Shown: positions 34,874 to 44,084, counted from the first letter of the stretch. The stretch: 64,000 bases of DNA from Bacteroidota bacterium (GCA_016720935.1 JADKJP010000006.1:496001-560000); one strand, 5' to 3'. The notes: a model not told the origin generated them from the sequence alone. Translations and numbers: made by a program.

Positions 34874-35958
34874 TGAAAAAGACACTCTATTTATCCTTTG
34901 CGCTGATGTTGTTGATCGCGGGCATCAGCTCTGTTTCCTGCAAAAAAGATGCTGAGGAAACACCCACTCCGGAAACTCCTTATACTCCTACGCCTTACAC
35001 CTTACGAGTTCCAACCGGTTGGACAACTCCGGTCATCCCGGATTTTAATCCAACAACCGTTGAAGGAATTCGTCTTGGGAGAATGTTGTTTTATGATGAT
35101 ATTCTTTCGATGAATGGAAGATCCTGTTCCTCCTGCCATCATCCTGACAAATCGTATTCCACTCCACTGTTCATCACAAGCGGAGGAGAATCTATTAGTG
35201 TACCACCGCTGATCAATCTGGCATGGAATACCGATTTTGAATGGTACGGACAAGTTGCTCATATGGATCACGTTCCACTGGGAGATTTTACCCCGGAATT
35301 TTTTGATCCGAATATGGATACAATTGTTGCAAGAATCAAAGCGCATCCTTTGTACCCTCGTTATTTTTATGAAGCATTCAATGTTAAGGATGTTGGTGCT
35401 ATTTCTTCTGATGAGCTGAAATTAAAAACCTCTTACGCTATTATTCAATTTGTAAGGACCATTATTTCCGACAGCTCAAAATACGACAGAGTAATGCGTC
35501 ATCAGACTGCCTTTACTCCTGAAGAAATGCACGGCAGCACAATCTATTATACTGAAGCAGGTGATTGTTTCCATTGTCACGGCACTCCATTACTCACCAA
35601 CAACGTCATGACCAATAATGGTCTGGATACTGTGTTCACAGGAGAAAATCGCGGTTATATCAATGTCACTGGCCGCCCAACAGATCTCGGAAAATTCAGC
35701 GCGCCAACATTGAGAAATATTGAACTTACCGCGCCTTACATGCACGATGGAAGGTTCCAGACACTGGAAGAAGTAATCGAATTCTATAATTCCGGAGTCC
35801 ATTGGAATTCTCCAAACATCGACCCCATCATGACCAAACCTTTCAAGGAATATGGACTCATGCTCAGTGCACAGGACAAGGCTGACCTAATCGCATTCCT
35901 GAAAACATTTACGGATACATCTGTGATCCACAATCCGGAATATATTAGTCCGTTTTGA
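34873..35958 (+). CDS. Diheme cytochrome c peroxidase / MbnH-type lipoprotein, second copy
   Basis: A 361-residue protein from the ATG at 34873. Lipoprotein signal (Ser-Val-Ser-Cys). Haem c motifs are CSSCH and CFHCH; APYMHDGRFQTLEEV follows. It is paralogous to the copy at 7088 but has a longer Pro/Thr-rich linker after the lipidated Cys. With its 1-bp overlap to an MbnP gene, an MbnH-like role (oxidative modification of MbnP) is more likely than H2O2 detoxification. Confidence 0.8.
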   Translation: MKKTLYLSFALMLLIAGISSVSCKKDAEETPTPETPYTPTPYTLRVPTGWTTPVIPDFNPTTVEGIRLGRMLFYDDILSMNGRSCSSCHHPDKSYSTPLFITSGGESISVPPLINLAWNTDFEWYGQVAHMDHVPLGDFTPEFFDPNMDTIVARIKAHPLYPRYFYEAFNVKDVGAISSDELKLKTSYAIIQFVRTIISDSSKYDRVMRHQTAFTPEEMHGSTIYYTEAGDCFHCHGTPLLTNNVMTNNGLDTVFTGENRGYINVTGRPTDLGKFSAPTLRNIELTAPYMHDGRFQTLEEVIEFYNSGVHWNSPNIDPIMTKPFKEYGLMLSAQDKADLIAFLKTFTDTSVIHNPEYISPF

Positions 35959-36324
35959 TCTTATAGTTATTTATTTTATTTCAAAAGGGGAGTGGTTAAT
36001 ACTGCTCTCCTTTCTTTATTATAAAAGGAGAAAGAGATGTTTTCTGCCGGGATATCTTAGAATAAATCATTAACTTTATTTTGAAAATAATTTAGAGCAA
36101 AAAAATATTTCATTTTTCATTAGGTTTCAACTTCGCGAATTCTATTTGAAGGATATGTTGAATTGATTATTTCACAATACAATTTCAAATACGAAAAATT
36201 ACTTTTCACCAAACCTCAAATAATTTTGCACATACGATTCTGAATTACTTATTTTTCTTAATGATTTTAGTCATATGATGGCGTGTGGGAAGGGAATTTC
36301 TTCGTGGTTCAAATACTGATTACA
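35959..36324 (+). promoter_or_regulatory. nrdJ upstream region: TAATTTTG promoter and Crp/Fnr-type palindrome
   Basis: The 366-bp AT-rich gap has no gene. A perfect -10 TAATTTTG is at 36221-36228. A palindrome TGATtttaGTCA lies at 36262-36273, downstream of the expected start site, where a bound protein would block rather than activate this promoter. No cobalamin riboswitch-like structure was seen. Confidence 0.45.
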
Positions 36325-39300
36325 ATGAAAGAAAAAAACAAAGCTGGAAAAAACCAGTCCGACGATATGAAATCAAATTCTAAAGGCCTGAAATTTACCC
36401 GCTATTTTACTGAAGACACGGTTTCTCCTTTCGACCAGTTTGCTTATGAAAAAAGAAGTTCTGTGATTCGAAACCCGCAGGGAGATGCGGTTTTTGAAAT
36501 GCATAATGTGGAAGTTCCCGGAACATGGTCGCAGGTGGCAACGGATATTCTGGCTCAGAAATATTTTCGGAAAACGGGTGTCCCCCAACAGGATGGAAGT
36601 CTGGGTGGAGAACATTCCATCAAACAGGTTGCGCACAGAATGGCGGAATGCTGGATGGAGTGGGGAAAAAACCACGGTTACTTTGAAACAGATAAAGATG
36701 CACAAGTCTTTTATGACGAATTGGTCTTTATGATCATCGGGCAATACGCCGCTCCAAATTCACCTCAATGGTTCAATACCGGATTGTTCAATACATATGG
36801 TATCAAAGGAACAAGTCAGGGTCATTATTATGTGGACCCGCAAACGGAAAAAGTTCATGTATCACATTCCGCATACGAAAGACCACAACCGCATGCATGC
36901 TTTATCCTTTCGGTGGATGATGACCTGGTGAATCCCGGAGGCATCATGGATCTTTGGGTGCGTGAAGCAAGAATCTTCAAATATGGTAGCGGAGTAGGAT
37001 CGAATTTCTCATCTATCAGAGGAGAAAATGAAAAACTCAGCGGTGGTGGTTATTCATCCGGATTAATGTCATTCCTGAAAATCGGTGATCGTGCCGCCGG
37101 AGCAATCAAATCCGGTGGAACAACACGACGTGCCGCTAAGATGGTTTGTCTCGATCTGGATCATCCGGAGATAGAAAAATTCGTGCATTGGAAAGTGGAA
37201 GAGGAGAATAAAGTGGCTGCGTTGATTGCAGCAGGTTATTCTTCCGATTATGAAGGAGAAGCTTATGCGACTGTATCCGGACAAAATTCCAATAACTCTG
37301 TACGTATCCCCAACAAGTTTTTTAAAGCCGTTGATGAAAACCGCAATTGGGATCTGATCGCAAGATCGGATGGGCGTGTGACGGATTCTGTTTCAGCTCG
37401 TAAACTATGGGATGATATTGCTTACGCTGCCTGGCGCTGCGCTGATCCCGGCGTTCAGTATGATTCAACTATCAATGAATGGCATACTTGTCCGGAAGGC
37501 GGGAAAATAAGGGCTTCAAACCCGTGTTCCGAATACATGTTCCTCGATGATACTGCCTGCAATCTTGCTTCGCTGAATCTTCGTAAATTCTTTGATGAGG
37601 ATACACTGCAATTCAATGTAAGCGCTTATCAGCATGCTTGCCGTCTCTGGACAGTTGTACTGGAGATCTCCGTGCTCATGGCGCAGTTCCCATCAAAAGA
37701 GGTCGCTGAAAAGAGTTATGAATACAGAACACTCGGTCTGGGTTATGCCAATCTTGGTTCTTTACTCATGTTCTCAGGGATTCCGTACGACAGTGATGAA
37801 GCACGCGCGATAGGTGCAGCAATTACAGCGATTATGACCGGTACAGCTTACAAAGCATCCGCTGAAATGGCAATGCAATTGGGCGCATTCAAACAATATG
37901 AGAAAAACCGGGAGCACATGTTGCGTGTCATCCGTAATCATCGCTACGCGGCCTATCATGCGAATGAAGCCTACGAAGGACTTGAAATCAAACCGGAAGG
38001 AATCGATGCAAAAAATTGTCCGGATTATCTTTTAAGCGCTGCCTGCAAGTCCTGGGATGAAGCGTTACAGCTGGGTGAATTGCATGGTTTCAGAAACGCG
38101 CAAGTGAGTGTGATCGCTCCAACAGGAACGATTGGTCTGGTGATGGATTGTGATACCACCGGCGTTGAACCGGATTTCGCCTTGGTGAAATTCAAAAAAC
38201 TCAGTGGTGGAGGTTATTTTAAAATTGTGAATCAAAGCGTGCCCGGCGCGCTTCATAATCTCGGTTATACAAAAACACAGATTAAAGAGATTGTCAATTA
38301 TGCCAAAGGAAGCGGCAGTTTCCATGGTGCTCCTACAATCAATGTAGAAACACTGAAAGCAAAGGGATTCACCAAAGAAGATATTTCAAATCTTGAAAAA
38401 GCATCCGCCGGTGCTTTTGATATTCGTTTTATTTTCAATCGCTGGACATTGGGAGAAGCCTGTATGAATCGTCTTTGCATCAACAATGAAGTCGAATCTA
38501 AACCTGGATTCAATCTCCTGCATCACCTTGGATTTACAGAGGAGCAAATTGAAGAAGCTAACGTGTATGTATGCGGTACCATGACAGTTGAAGGCGCTCC
38601 TTACCTGAAGGATAAAGATCTTCCTGTTTTTGATTGCGCGAACAGATGTGGTAATACCGGACAACGTTTCATTCAGCCATTCGGACATATTCGTATGATG
38701 GCTGCTGTTCAGCCATTCATTTCAGGAGCTATTTCAAAAACCATCAATCTTCCAAATGAGTCTACAAAAGAAGATGTAAAGAAATGTTATGATTTAAGTT
38801 GGAAGCTCGGTTTAAAAGCAACAGCTTTGTATCGTGACGGATGTAAGTTGTCTCAGCCACTGGCAACATCTTCCAAAAAGAAAGAATCTTCTACTAAGGA
38901 AGGAGCTGAAACCAAAGTGGAAAACATCATTTCCAATGAACCGCTTTCTGCCGAACAAGTCCTTGAAGCCGCAAGAAGAATTATCAATGAATCATCGGAT
39001 ACCAAATTCAAACGTCAGCTCAGCAACATCGTTCACCGCAAACGTTTGCCGGATAAACGTGGCGGGTTTACGCAAAAGGCAAAACTTGGCGGACATACCG
39101 TTTTTGTACGGACAGGTGAATACGGTGACGGTACTCTTGGTGAAATCTTCATCGACATGCACAAAGAAGGAGCATCCTTCCGTTCATTGATGAATTGTTT
39201 CGCGATTTCTGTTTCGATCGGTTTGCAATACGGTGTTCCGCTGGAAGAATTTGTGGAGAAATTTATTTTCACACGCTTTGAGCCATCCGGACCAGTGGAT

Positions 39301-39621
39301 CATCCAAATATCAAGACTTCCACTTCTGTGATCGATTACATTTTCCGTTTGTTAGCGCTGGAATATCTGGGTAGGGAAGACCTTGTGCAAATTAAACCGG
39401 TAAAGAATGTTGCAAATCCGGCTCCCAATCCGGTTGTTCATACAAAGGAATCAGTTGTAAAGCATGAATTGAGTCCCGAGGTGAGTGCTGATCAAACCAA
39501 TCAGTATCTCAGCAGCATGATGGGTGACGCTCCTGTTTGTTCCAATTGCGGACATATCACCATTCGTTCAGGCTCCTGCTATAAGTGCCTGAACTGTGGT
39601 ACAAGTCTGGGTTGTAGTTAA
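36325..39621 (+). CDS. nrdJ: Class II (B12-dependent) ribonucleotide reductase
   Basis: A 1098-residue protein from the ATG at 36325; residues upstream of it do not fit the family. It reduces ribonucleotides with adenosylcobalamin and needs no oxygen. Features are the GSGVGSNFSSIRG segment, NPCSEYMFLDDTACNLASLNL (active-site Cys and Asn), a C-terminal extension with Cys pairs (CSNCGH and CYKCLNCGTSLGCS) for thioredoxin-coupled re-reduction, and a TSCPD-like domain. It is monocistronic, followed by a strong terminator. Confidence 0.93.
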   Translation: MKEKNKAGKNQSDDMKSNSKGLKFTRYFTEDTVSPFDQFAYEKRSSVIRNPQGDAVFEMHNVEVPGTWSQVATDILAQKYFRKTGVPQQDGSLGGEHSIKQVAHRMAECWMEWGKNHGYFETDKDAQVFYDELVFMIIGQYAAPNSPQWFNTGLFNTYGIKGTSQGHYYVDPQTEKVHVSHSAYERPQPHACFILSVDDDLVNPGGIMDLWVREARIFKYGSGVGSNFSSIRGENEKLSGGGYSSGLMSFLKIGDRAAGAIKSGGTTRRAAKMVCLDLDHPEIEKFVHWKVEEENKVAALIAAGYSSDYEGEAYATVSGQNSNNSVRIPNKFFKAVDENRNWDLIARSDGRVTDSVSARKLWDDIAYAAWRCADPGVQYDSTINEWHTCPEGGKIRASNPCSEYMFLDDTACNLASLNLRKFFDEDTLQFNVSAYQHACRLWTVVLEISVLMAQFPSKEVAEKSYEYRTLGLGYANLGSLLMFSGIPYDSDEARAIGAAITAIMTGTAYKASAEMAMQLGAFKQYEKNREHMLRVIRNHRYAAYHANEAYEGLEIKPEGIDAKNCPDYLLSAACKSWDEALQLGELHGFRNAQVSVIAPTGTIGLVMDCDTTGVEPDFALVKFKKLSGGGYFKIVNQSVPGALHNLGYTKTQIKEIVNYAKGSGSFHGAPTINVETLKAKGFTKEDISNLEKASAGAFDIRFIFNRWTLGEACMNRLCINNEVESKPGFNLLHHLGFTEEQIEEANVYVCGTMTVEGAPYLKDKDLPVFDCANRCGNTGQRFIQPFGHIRMMAAVQPFISGAISKTINLPNESTKEDVKKCYDLSWKLGLKATALYRDGCKLSQPLATSSKKKESSTKEGAETKVENIISNEPLSAEQVLEAARRIINESSDTKFKRQLSNIVHRKRLPDKRGGFTQKAKLGGHTVFVRTGEYGDGTLGEIFIDMHKEGASFRSLMNCFAISVSIGLQYGVPLEEFVEKFIFTRFEPSGPVDHPNIKTSTSVIDYIFRLLALEYLGREDLVQIKPVKNVANPAPNPVVHTKESVVKHELSPEVSADQTNQYLSSMMGDAPVCSNCGHITIRSGSCYKCLNCGTSLGCS

Positions 39622-39640
39622 AAATTGTTTGTTTGACTGA

Positions 39641-39679
39641 AAAATGGCCCGGACAATTTGTTTCGGGCCATTTTTTTTT
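39641..39679. terminator. Bidirectional terminator after nrdJ
   Basis: Stem AAAATGGCCCG / CGGGCCATTTT with a 12-nt loop and a nine-T tail, between convergent nrdJ and the F420-reductase-like gene. Confidence 0.85.
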
Positions 39680-39723
39680 GAATCAGTATTTGTTGAAGAA
39701 TGAAAAGAGGTTTAACCTGAAAA

Positions 39724-40371
39724 TTATTTTACAATGTGAAAATTGAAATTTGGTGTTTGCAGTGCGCCATACAATCGTACCCAGATTGGAAGCAGCATTT
39801 CTGTACCACGAGCCGTGGTAATATCACCAAGATCAATGATGTGTTTCCATCCGAATTCTTTTTCCAAAACCGTTCTCACTTTGGTTTTCGCGTTGTTGTC
39901 ATTTCCTGAAAGAAACAAATCGTGATCTCCCGGAACCAACGCCGGATTCACCATAACTTTGCAATTGGTTGTGTTCAGTGTTTTTACCACAAATGCATCA
40001 GGATATGTGCGTTGAATTTGCTCACCAACAGAATCCATATTGCATACGGTTAGGGTAGGAGGAAAGCCTTTGGAGAAATCCAAGGGGTTTGAAATGTCAA
40101 TAATGATTTTCCCTTTCAGATTCTCCGCGCCTGCAAGTTTCATGACTTCAAGACTGGCATCTCCTTTTACACAATTAAAAATGATGTCCGAGAATTTAGC
40201 TGCGTCCGCGAAAGTTCCCAATTTGCCCTTACCGCCGGCGCTTTGAACCCACGCAACACCTTTTTCATTGCTATCGGTTCTCGAACCCATCATGACCTCA
40301 TGACCATTTTCGATTAATTTTCCCGCAATGGTAGTCCCCACTGCTCCTGTTCCAAATACTGAATATTTCAT
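39724..40371 (-). CDS. F420-dependent NADP reductase-like oxidoreductase
   Basis: A 215-residue Rossmann protein from the Met at 40371 (MKYSVFGTGAVG). The nucleotide-binding motif GTGAVGTTIAG is at the start, and a MMGSRTDS loop favours NADP. It belongs to the NADPH-F420 reductase/oxidoreductase family, but in Bacteroidota these act without F420 on unknown substrates. It is divergent from the broken HxlR gene, a common pairing in which HxlR represses the oxidoreductase. Confidence 0.75.
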   Translation of the reverse strand: MKYSVFGTGAVGTTIAGKLIENGHEVMMGSRTDSNEKGVAWVQSAGGKGKLGTFADAAKFSDIIFNCVKGDASLEVMKLAGAENLKGKIIIDISNPLDFSKGFPPTLTVCNMDSVGEQIQRTYPDAFVVKTLNTTNCKVMVNPALVPGDHDLFLSGNDNNAKTKVRTVLEKEFGWKHIIDLGDITTARGTEMLLPIWVRLYGALQTPNFNFHIVK

Positions 40372-40432
40372 GTTGTATATTTTTTTTAGTTTATGAATCA
40401 ATTTAAAAGTACACTATATTAAATTCGCTCCC

Positions 40433-40489
40433 TAAAATCTAAAATCTAAAATCTGCAATCTAAAATCTGCAATCTAAAATCTAAAATCC
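40433..40489. repeat. Simple repeat AATCTAA / AATCTGC type
   Basis: Seven-bp units AATCTAA and AATCTGC alternate in the F420-reductase/HxlR intergenic region. The units resemble those at 31075-31143. A 10-bp direct repeat AAAAGTACAC flanks it at 40405-40414 and 40525-40534. Confidence 0.75.
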
Positions 40490-40537
40490 CACACCCACAC
40501 TCATTTTCCCTACCTTTACCCCACAAAAGTACACCAT

Positions 40538-40550
40538 ACTATTGAATAGT
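40538..40550. promoter_or_regulatory. Candidate HxlR operator
   Basis: Palindrome ACTATTGAATAGT lies in the divergent intergenic region. It resembles operators of HxlR-family regulators such as YodB (TACTAT...AGTA). Confidence 0.4.
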
Positions 40551-40625
40551 TAATAGCTGTCAAAAATGATAGTATCTAACAGAAATAGCTGAATTCCTGA
40601 TTCATAACGAATTAATTTTTTAAAA

Positions 40626-41021
40626 ATGATAGTTAACGGAAAAGAATACGAGCTGAAGCTTCATGGACAAACATTTCACTGTGCTTTGGATGTAACCATG
40701 AATTACATCGGAGGGAAATGGAAAACAGTTGTTATCTGGTATCTCCGTAAAGACAAGAAGTGATTTGGAGAATTGAAAAAACACATTCCTGATATCACGG
40801 AAAAGATGCTGAGTTTGACATTGCGCCAACTGGAATCTGATGGATTAGTTGAACGTACTGTTTTCGCAGAAGTGCCACCCAGAGTGGAATACAGCCTGAC
40901 GGCACATGGAAAATCACTGCTTCCCTTGGTAGAAGAAATGGCAGCATGGGGTCGCAAAAAGACAAAAGATGAAGGACAAATGGTAGAAGTGAATCGAAAG
41001 AAATCTCTTTCTAAAAAATGA
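40626..41021 (+). pseudogene. HxlR-family regulator interrupted by an in-frame TGA
   Basis: From the ATG at 40626 the frame gives a normal HxlR start (about 45 residues, including YIGGKWKTVVIWYLR) and then TGA at 40761-40763. The same frame continues with FGELKKHIPDITEKMLSL and the rest of the winged helix to 41021. The family has Arg directly before Phe-Gly-Glu-Leu, so a single C-to-T change of CGA to TGA explains the break. Everything else is intact at 131 codons. A downstream TTG at 40773 could restart but would lose the first helices. Confidence 0.85.
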
Positions 41022-42737
41022 TCAGAGTTTCATTTTATCCAATTGCATGAAATATTTCTCCAGTTTTTGGGTACATTCAATGAAATTACTTTCGGATTCT
41101 CCGCTTTTACTTATTGTCCATTTCATGAAATCCTTTTTGTTTTCCTCAAGAATCCTTGTGTGAATGCTCAGGAGATAGGATAATGGAAGAAGCAATTGTT
41201 GACTGTTTTTTTCTTCCGGTGTTTTAGAAGTACTCTTTAATTCCGGACAAGCTTTATTCAGATATTTCTGAAAAGTTGATTCCGCTTCTTTTCGGTTTCC
41301 TTTGAATTTATCTCTGATCAATTGTGTAACCTGATTCCCCATTCCTTGGGCATCAAGTGGCGTTGATGCAATTTTATTTCCCGGATTGAGAGCATCCAGC
41401 CGTAAATTTGAATTCGCGAGTTTCTTCAGAGTATTCGAACTCGTTCTGTACTTTTTATCTGCAGAAATATTTTTCCATTCCGAATTGGCCAGTTCATACA
41501 GGTCATTTTGGACCGGACGAAAACCCAGTCTGTAGTAAAACCAAAACGCTCCTGACTGGATTCCTTCCGGATTGTTTTTGCCAATCTGGTAGGGTTCTGC
41601 TTCGAATACATTTGCGTTAAAGCGATGATGATACAACCTGATAATCTGAGAATAGATCCAGGCTGATTCACCTCCCCGGTAAGGTGGAAAAATATTTATT
41701 CCGATTTTAGACTTATGCCTGAAAATCCATCCGCCACCATATGCGCATGGTAATCCGTTTTTGAAAGCCATATATCCTACATATGCATCCAGAGGCAGTC
41801 GTCGGTTAGCGCGAAGAGAATACAAAGCGATGGTTAATCCTCGACCCGGTGAATATACTTCTGTTCCTTCTACATCCGCAAAAGTTACCGGGTCAGTTTC
41901 ACGAAAAAGAGTACACAAAGCGATCCTTGCTGTATCAACGTATTCTTGTTTCTCCTCCGGATTCAGATATAGTTTATTGAGTGAAGTATCTTGCAGAAGT
42001 AATTTGAAATCCGGTTTTTTTATGAATTCTTCCTTTTGATAAAAATGCGTTCCTCCCTGAATGTGTCCAAATGTTCTCGAAAGTTTTTTGTCATTGTGAT
42101 CAACATCAATGAATAATTTCAGGGAATCATACAAATAGTCCCGCAAATCCTGTGACATTTTCATGGAATCGAAAAGTGAAAGGATTTGTTCGAGTCTTTT
42201 ATTCTCATTGCCTAAAGAAAGTGTCAGCCATTTATTAAGTGGAAGATCTTTTTTTTCCGACAAATCTGTTTCAATCGGAAGCAAACCAAACCTGAGAATT
42301 TCAGGAGCAAAAATATCTGAGTTGTCGACACCGTCAATTTTCACTGAATTTGGAAATTCTTTATTGAGCCATTGTACCAATTCAAAACTGAAGGAACCGG
42401 TCATCGCGGAACCAGAAATTCCGGATCCGCTCAGTGTCACTTTGTTTTTGTGAGAAGAAGAAGAATATACTTCCTTAACTTTTTCTGAAATTCTTTCAAG
42501 TTCTCCATAGAATTTACTACGTAATTCTTCGGACCTGGGATGTGCTAAACAAAATAAAAGCAGATCATGATATTCCATCAAAACCTTCAGCTTGGTTATA
42601 CTCTTCGCTCGGAGTTTCTCAATTAGTGCTGAAAGTTGCTGATTGGTATAATTTTCAAAATTCAAATAAGAAGTTCTGAACTGAACAAGATCTTCAGATT
42701 CTAACAATGATTCAATGGTATTTGATTTTTTCATCAT
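41022..42737 (-). CDS. Unknown protein with C-terminal GNAT-like domain
   Basis: About 571 residues from the double Met at 42737/42734; the upstream in-frame codons are less likely. I do not recognise a family. A helical N-terminal region is followed by a Gly/Ser-rich segment (SGSGISGSAMTGS, about 103-115). The segment at about 300-415 has a GNAT acetyltransferase-like pattern: a strand pair with CAYGGGWIF, a PPYRGGESAW turn like an acetyl-CoA loop, and SGAFWFYYRLGFRP like the final GNAT motif. It abuts the HxlR pseudogene tail to tail and is divergent from hmgA. Confidence 0.6.
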   Translation of the reverse strand: MMKKSNTIESLLESEDLVQFRTSYLNFENYTNQQLSALIEKLRAKSITKLKVLMEYHDLLLFCLAHPRSEELRSKFYGELERISEKVKEVYSSSSHKNKVTLSGSGISGSAMTGSFSFELVQWLNKEFPNSVKIDGVDNSDIFAPEILRFGLLPIETDLSEKKDLPLNKWLTLSLGNENKRLEQILSLFDSMKMSQDLRDYLYDSLKLFIDVDHNDKKLSRTFGHIQGGTHFYQKEEFIKKPDFKLLLQDTSLNKLYLNPEEKQEYVDTARIALCTLFRETDPVTFADVEGTEVYSPGRGLTIALYSLRANRRLPLDAYVGYMAFKNGLPCAYGGGWIFRHKSKIGINIFPPYRGGESAWIYSQIIRLYHHRFNANVFEAEPYQIGKNNPEGIQSGAFWFYYRLGFRPVQNDLYELANSEWKNISADKKYRTSSNTLKKLANSNLRLDALNPGNKIASTPLDAQGMGNQVTQLIRDKFKGNRKEAESTFQKYLNKACPELKSTSKTPEEKNSQQLLLPLSYLLSIHTRILEENKKDFMKWTISKSGESESNFIECTQKLEKYFMQLDKMKL

Positions 42738-42806
42738 GGATGTACCAATCCTTAAAAAGCAGGATCTGGGCACACCCAATGTCAATTTTGGAGGCAAGCT
42801 TTATCA

Positions 42807-42871
42807 TGATTTGTGTCAGGGTAATCAATGATAAATGTCATGATGAGAAAAAAGTGATTTAAATAAATTCG
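42807..42871 (+). promoter_or_regulatory. hmgA-hpd-crp promoter with two tandem Crp/Fnr-type palindromes
   Basis: TGATttgtGTCA (42807-42818) and TGATaaatGTCA (42829-42840) are 22 bp apart. The second centre is 29.5 bp and the first 51.5 bp before TAAATTCG (42864-42871, one mismatch to TAnnTTTG). The ATG is at 42897. Since the operon's last gene is itself a Crp/Fnr regulator, autoregulation is plausible. Confidence 0.65.
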
Positions 42872-42896
42872 AATAATATAAAAACCTGGAAAAAAT

Positions 42897-44084
42897 ATGC
42901 CTTTTTATCATCAAATGGGAAAAATTCCTGCTAAACGCCACATTGTTTACCGTCAGGAAAATGGAAGTCTTTACCACGAGGAATTGGTAGGTACGCAGGG
43001 ATTTAGCGGACTGTCTTCGCTGGTGTATCATTTGCACCCGCCAACAAGAGTTTTACGCACCGGTGAACCATATTCAGTTCAGCCAAAAGTCGCTGTTGAA
43101 AACAACATGCGCAGTTTGAGTTTCCAGGGATTTGAGATACCTGCTGAATCTGATTATTTGAAAAGCAGGAAAGTCCTGATGGTTAACAATGACATGCAGA
43201 TTGGACTCGCGGCACCAAAAGGAAAGATGGAGTATTTTTTCAAAAACGCGGACGCGGATGAAATGATATTCATTCACAAGGGTGAAGGAACACTGCATAC
43301 CATGTATGGTAACGTTGATTTCGAATATGGAGATTATCTGATCATTCCCAGGGGAACTGTATACCAGTTGAATTTTAAAACTGATGATAACAGATTTTTG
43401 TTTGTTGAATCGCATGGTCCGATCACAACTCCGAGGAGATATAGAAATGATTACGGACAAATGCTGGAACATTCTCCTTTCTGCGAAAGAGATATTCGCC
43501 GACCGGTAGATCTGGAAACTCATCCGGAAGAAGGAGAGTTTACAGTTTTGATCAAAAAGAAAGGAACAATTTTCCCCTACGTATATGCTTCGCATCCTTT
43601 CGATTTAGTGGGTTGGGATGGCTATCATTATCCGTATGCATTTTCAATTCATAATTTTGAACCATTGACCGGCAGAATTCATATGCCACCACCAATTCAC
43701 CAGACATTCGAAGGAAATAATTTTGTGATTTGTTCATTCGTTCCTCGTTTGTACGATTATCATCCACAGGCAATTCCTGCGCCTTATCACCATAGCAATA
43801 TTGATTCCGATGAAATTTTGTATTACGTGGATGGAAATTTCATGAGCAGAAACAATATTCAAAAGGGACAGTTGACTCTGCATCCTGCCGGTATTCCTCA
43901 TGGACCTCATCCGGGTGCGATTGAAAGAAGTATTGGACAGAAAGAAACGAAAGAGTTAGCAGTGATGATTGATCCTTTTCATCCGGTCATGATTACTCAA
44001 ACCGCGATCGAATTGCAAGTGCCGGAATATTATTTGTCATGGCTTGAAAATCCAAAAAATGTTAAAACAGAATCCATAAATTAA
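42897..44084 (+). CDS. hmgA: Homogentisate 1,2-dioxygenase
   Basis: A 395-residue Fe(II) cupin enzyme that opens the ring of homogentisate to maleylacetoacetate in tyrosine and phenylalanine degradation. Conserved stretches are PPPIHQTFEGNNFVICSFVPR and the ligand-rich YHHSNIDSDEILYYVDG with HPAGIPHGPHPG. It is somewhat shorter than the roughly 430-residue proteobacterial form, as usual in Bacteroidota. It is the first gene of the hmgA-hpd-crp operon (19 and 13 bp gaps). Confidence 0.92.
   Translation: MPFYHQMGKIPAKRHIVYRQENGSLYHEELVGTQGFSGLSSLVYHLHPPTRVLRTGEPYSVQPKVAVENNMRSLSFQGFEIPAESDYLKSRKVLMVNNDMQIGLAAPKGKMEYFFKNADADEMIFIHKGEGTLHTMYGNVDFEYGDYLIIPRGTVYQLNFKTDDNRFLFVESHGPITTPRRYRNDYGQMLEHSPFCERDIRRPVDLETHPEEGEFTVLIKKKGTIFPYVYASHPFDLVGWDGYHYPYAFSIHNFEPLTGRIHMPPPIHQTFEGNNFVICSFVPRLYDYHPQAIPAPYHHSNIDSDEILYYVDGNFMSRNNIQKGQLTLHPAGIPHGPHPGAIERSIGQKETKELAVMIDPFHPVMITQTAIELQVPEYYLSWLENPKNVKTESIN

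Noticed and set aside
35959..36324. Cobalamin riboswitch upstream of the B12-dependent nrdJ
   Set aside because: No B12-box-like conserved elements or long structured leader were seen; the region is AT-rich.
40761..40763. TGA in the HxlR gene as selenocysteine or Trp recoding
   Set aside because: Other genes here end normally at TGA, no SECIS-like hairpin was seen, and the family has Arg at this position.
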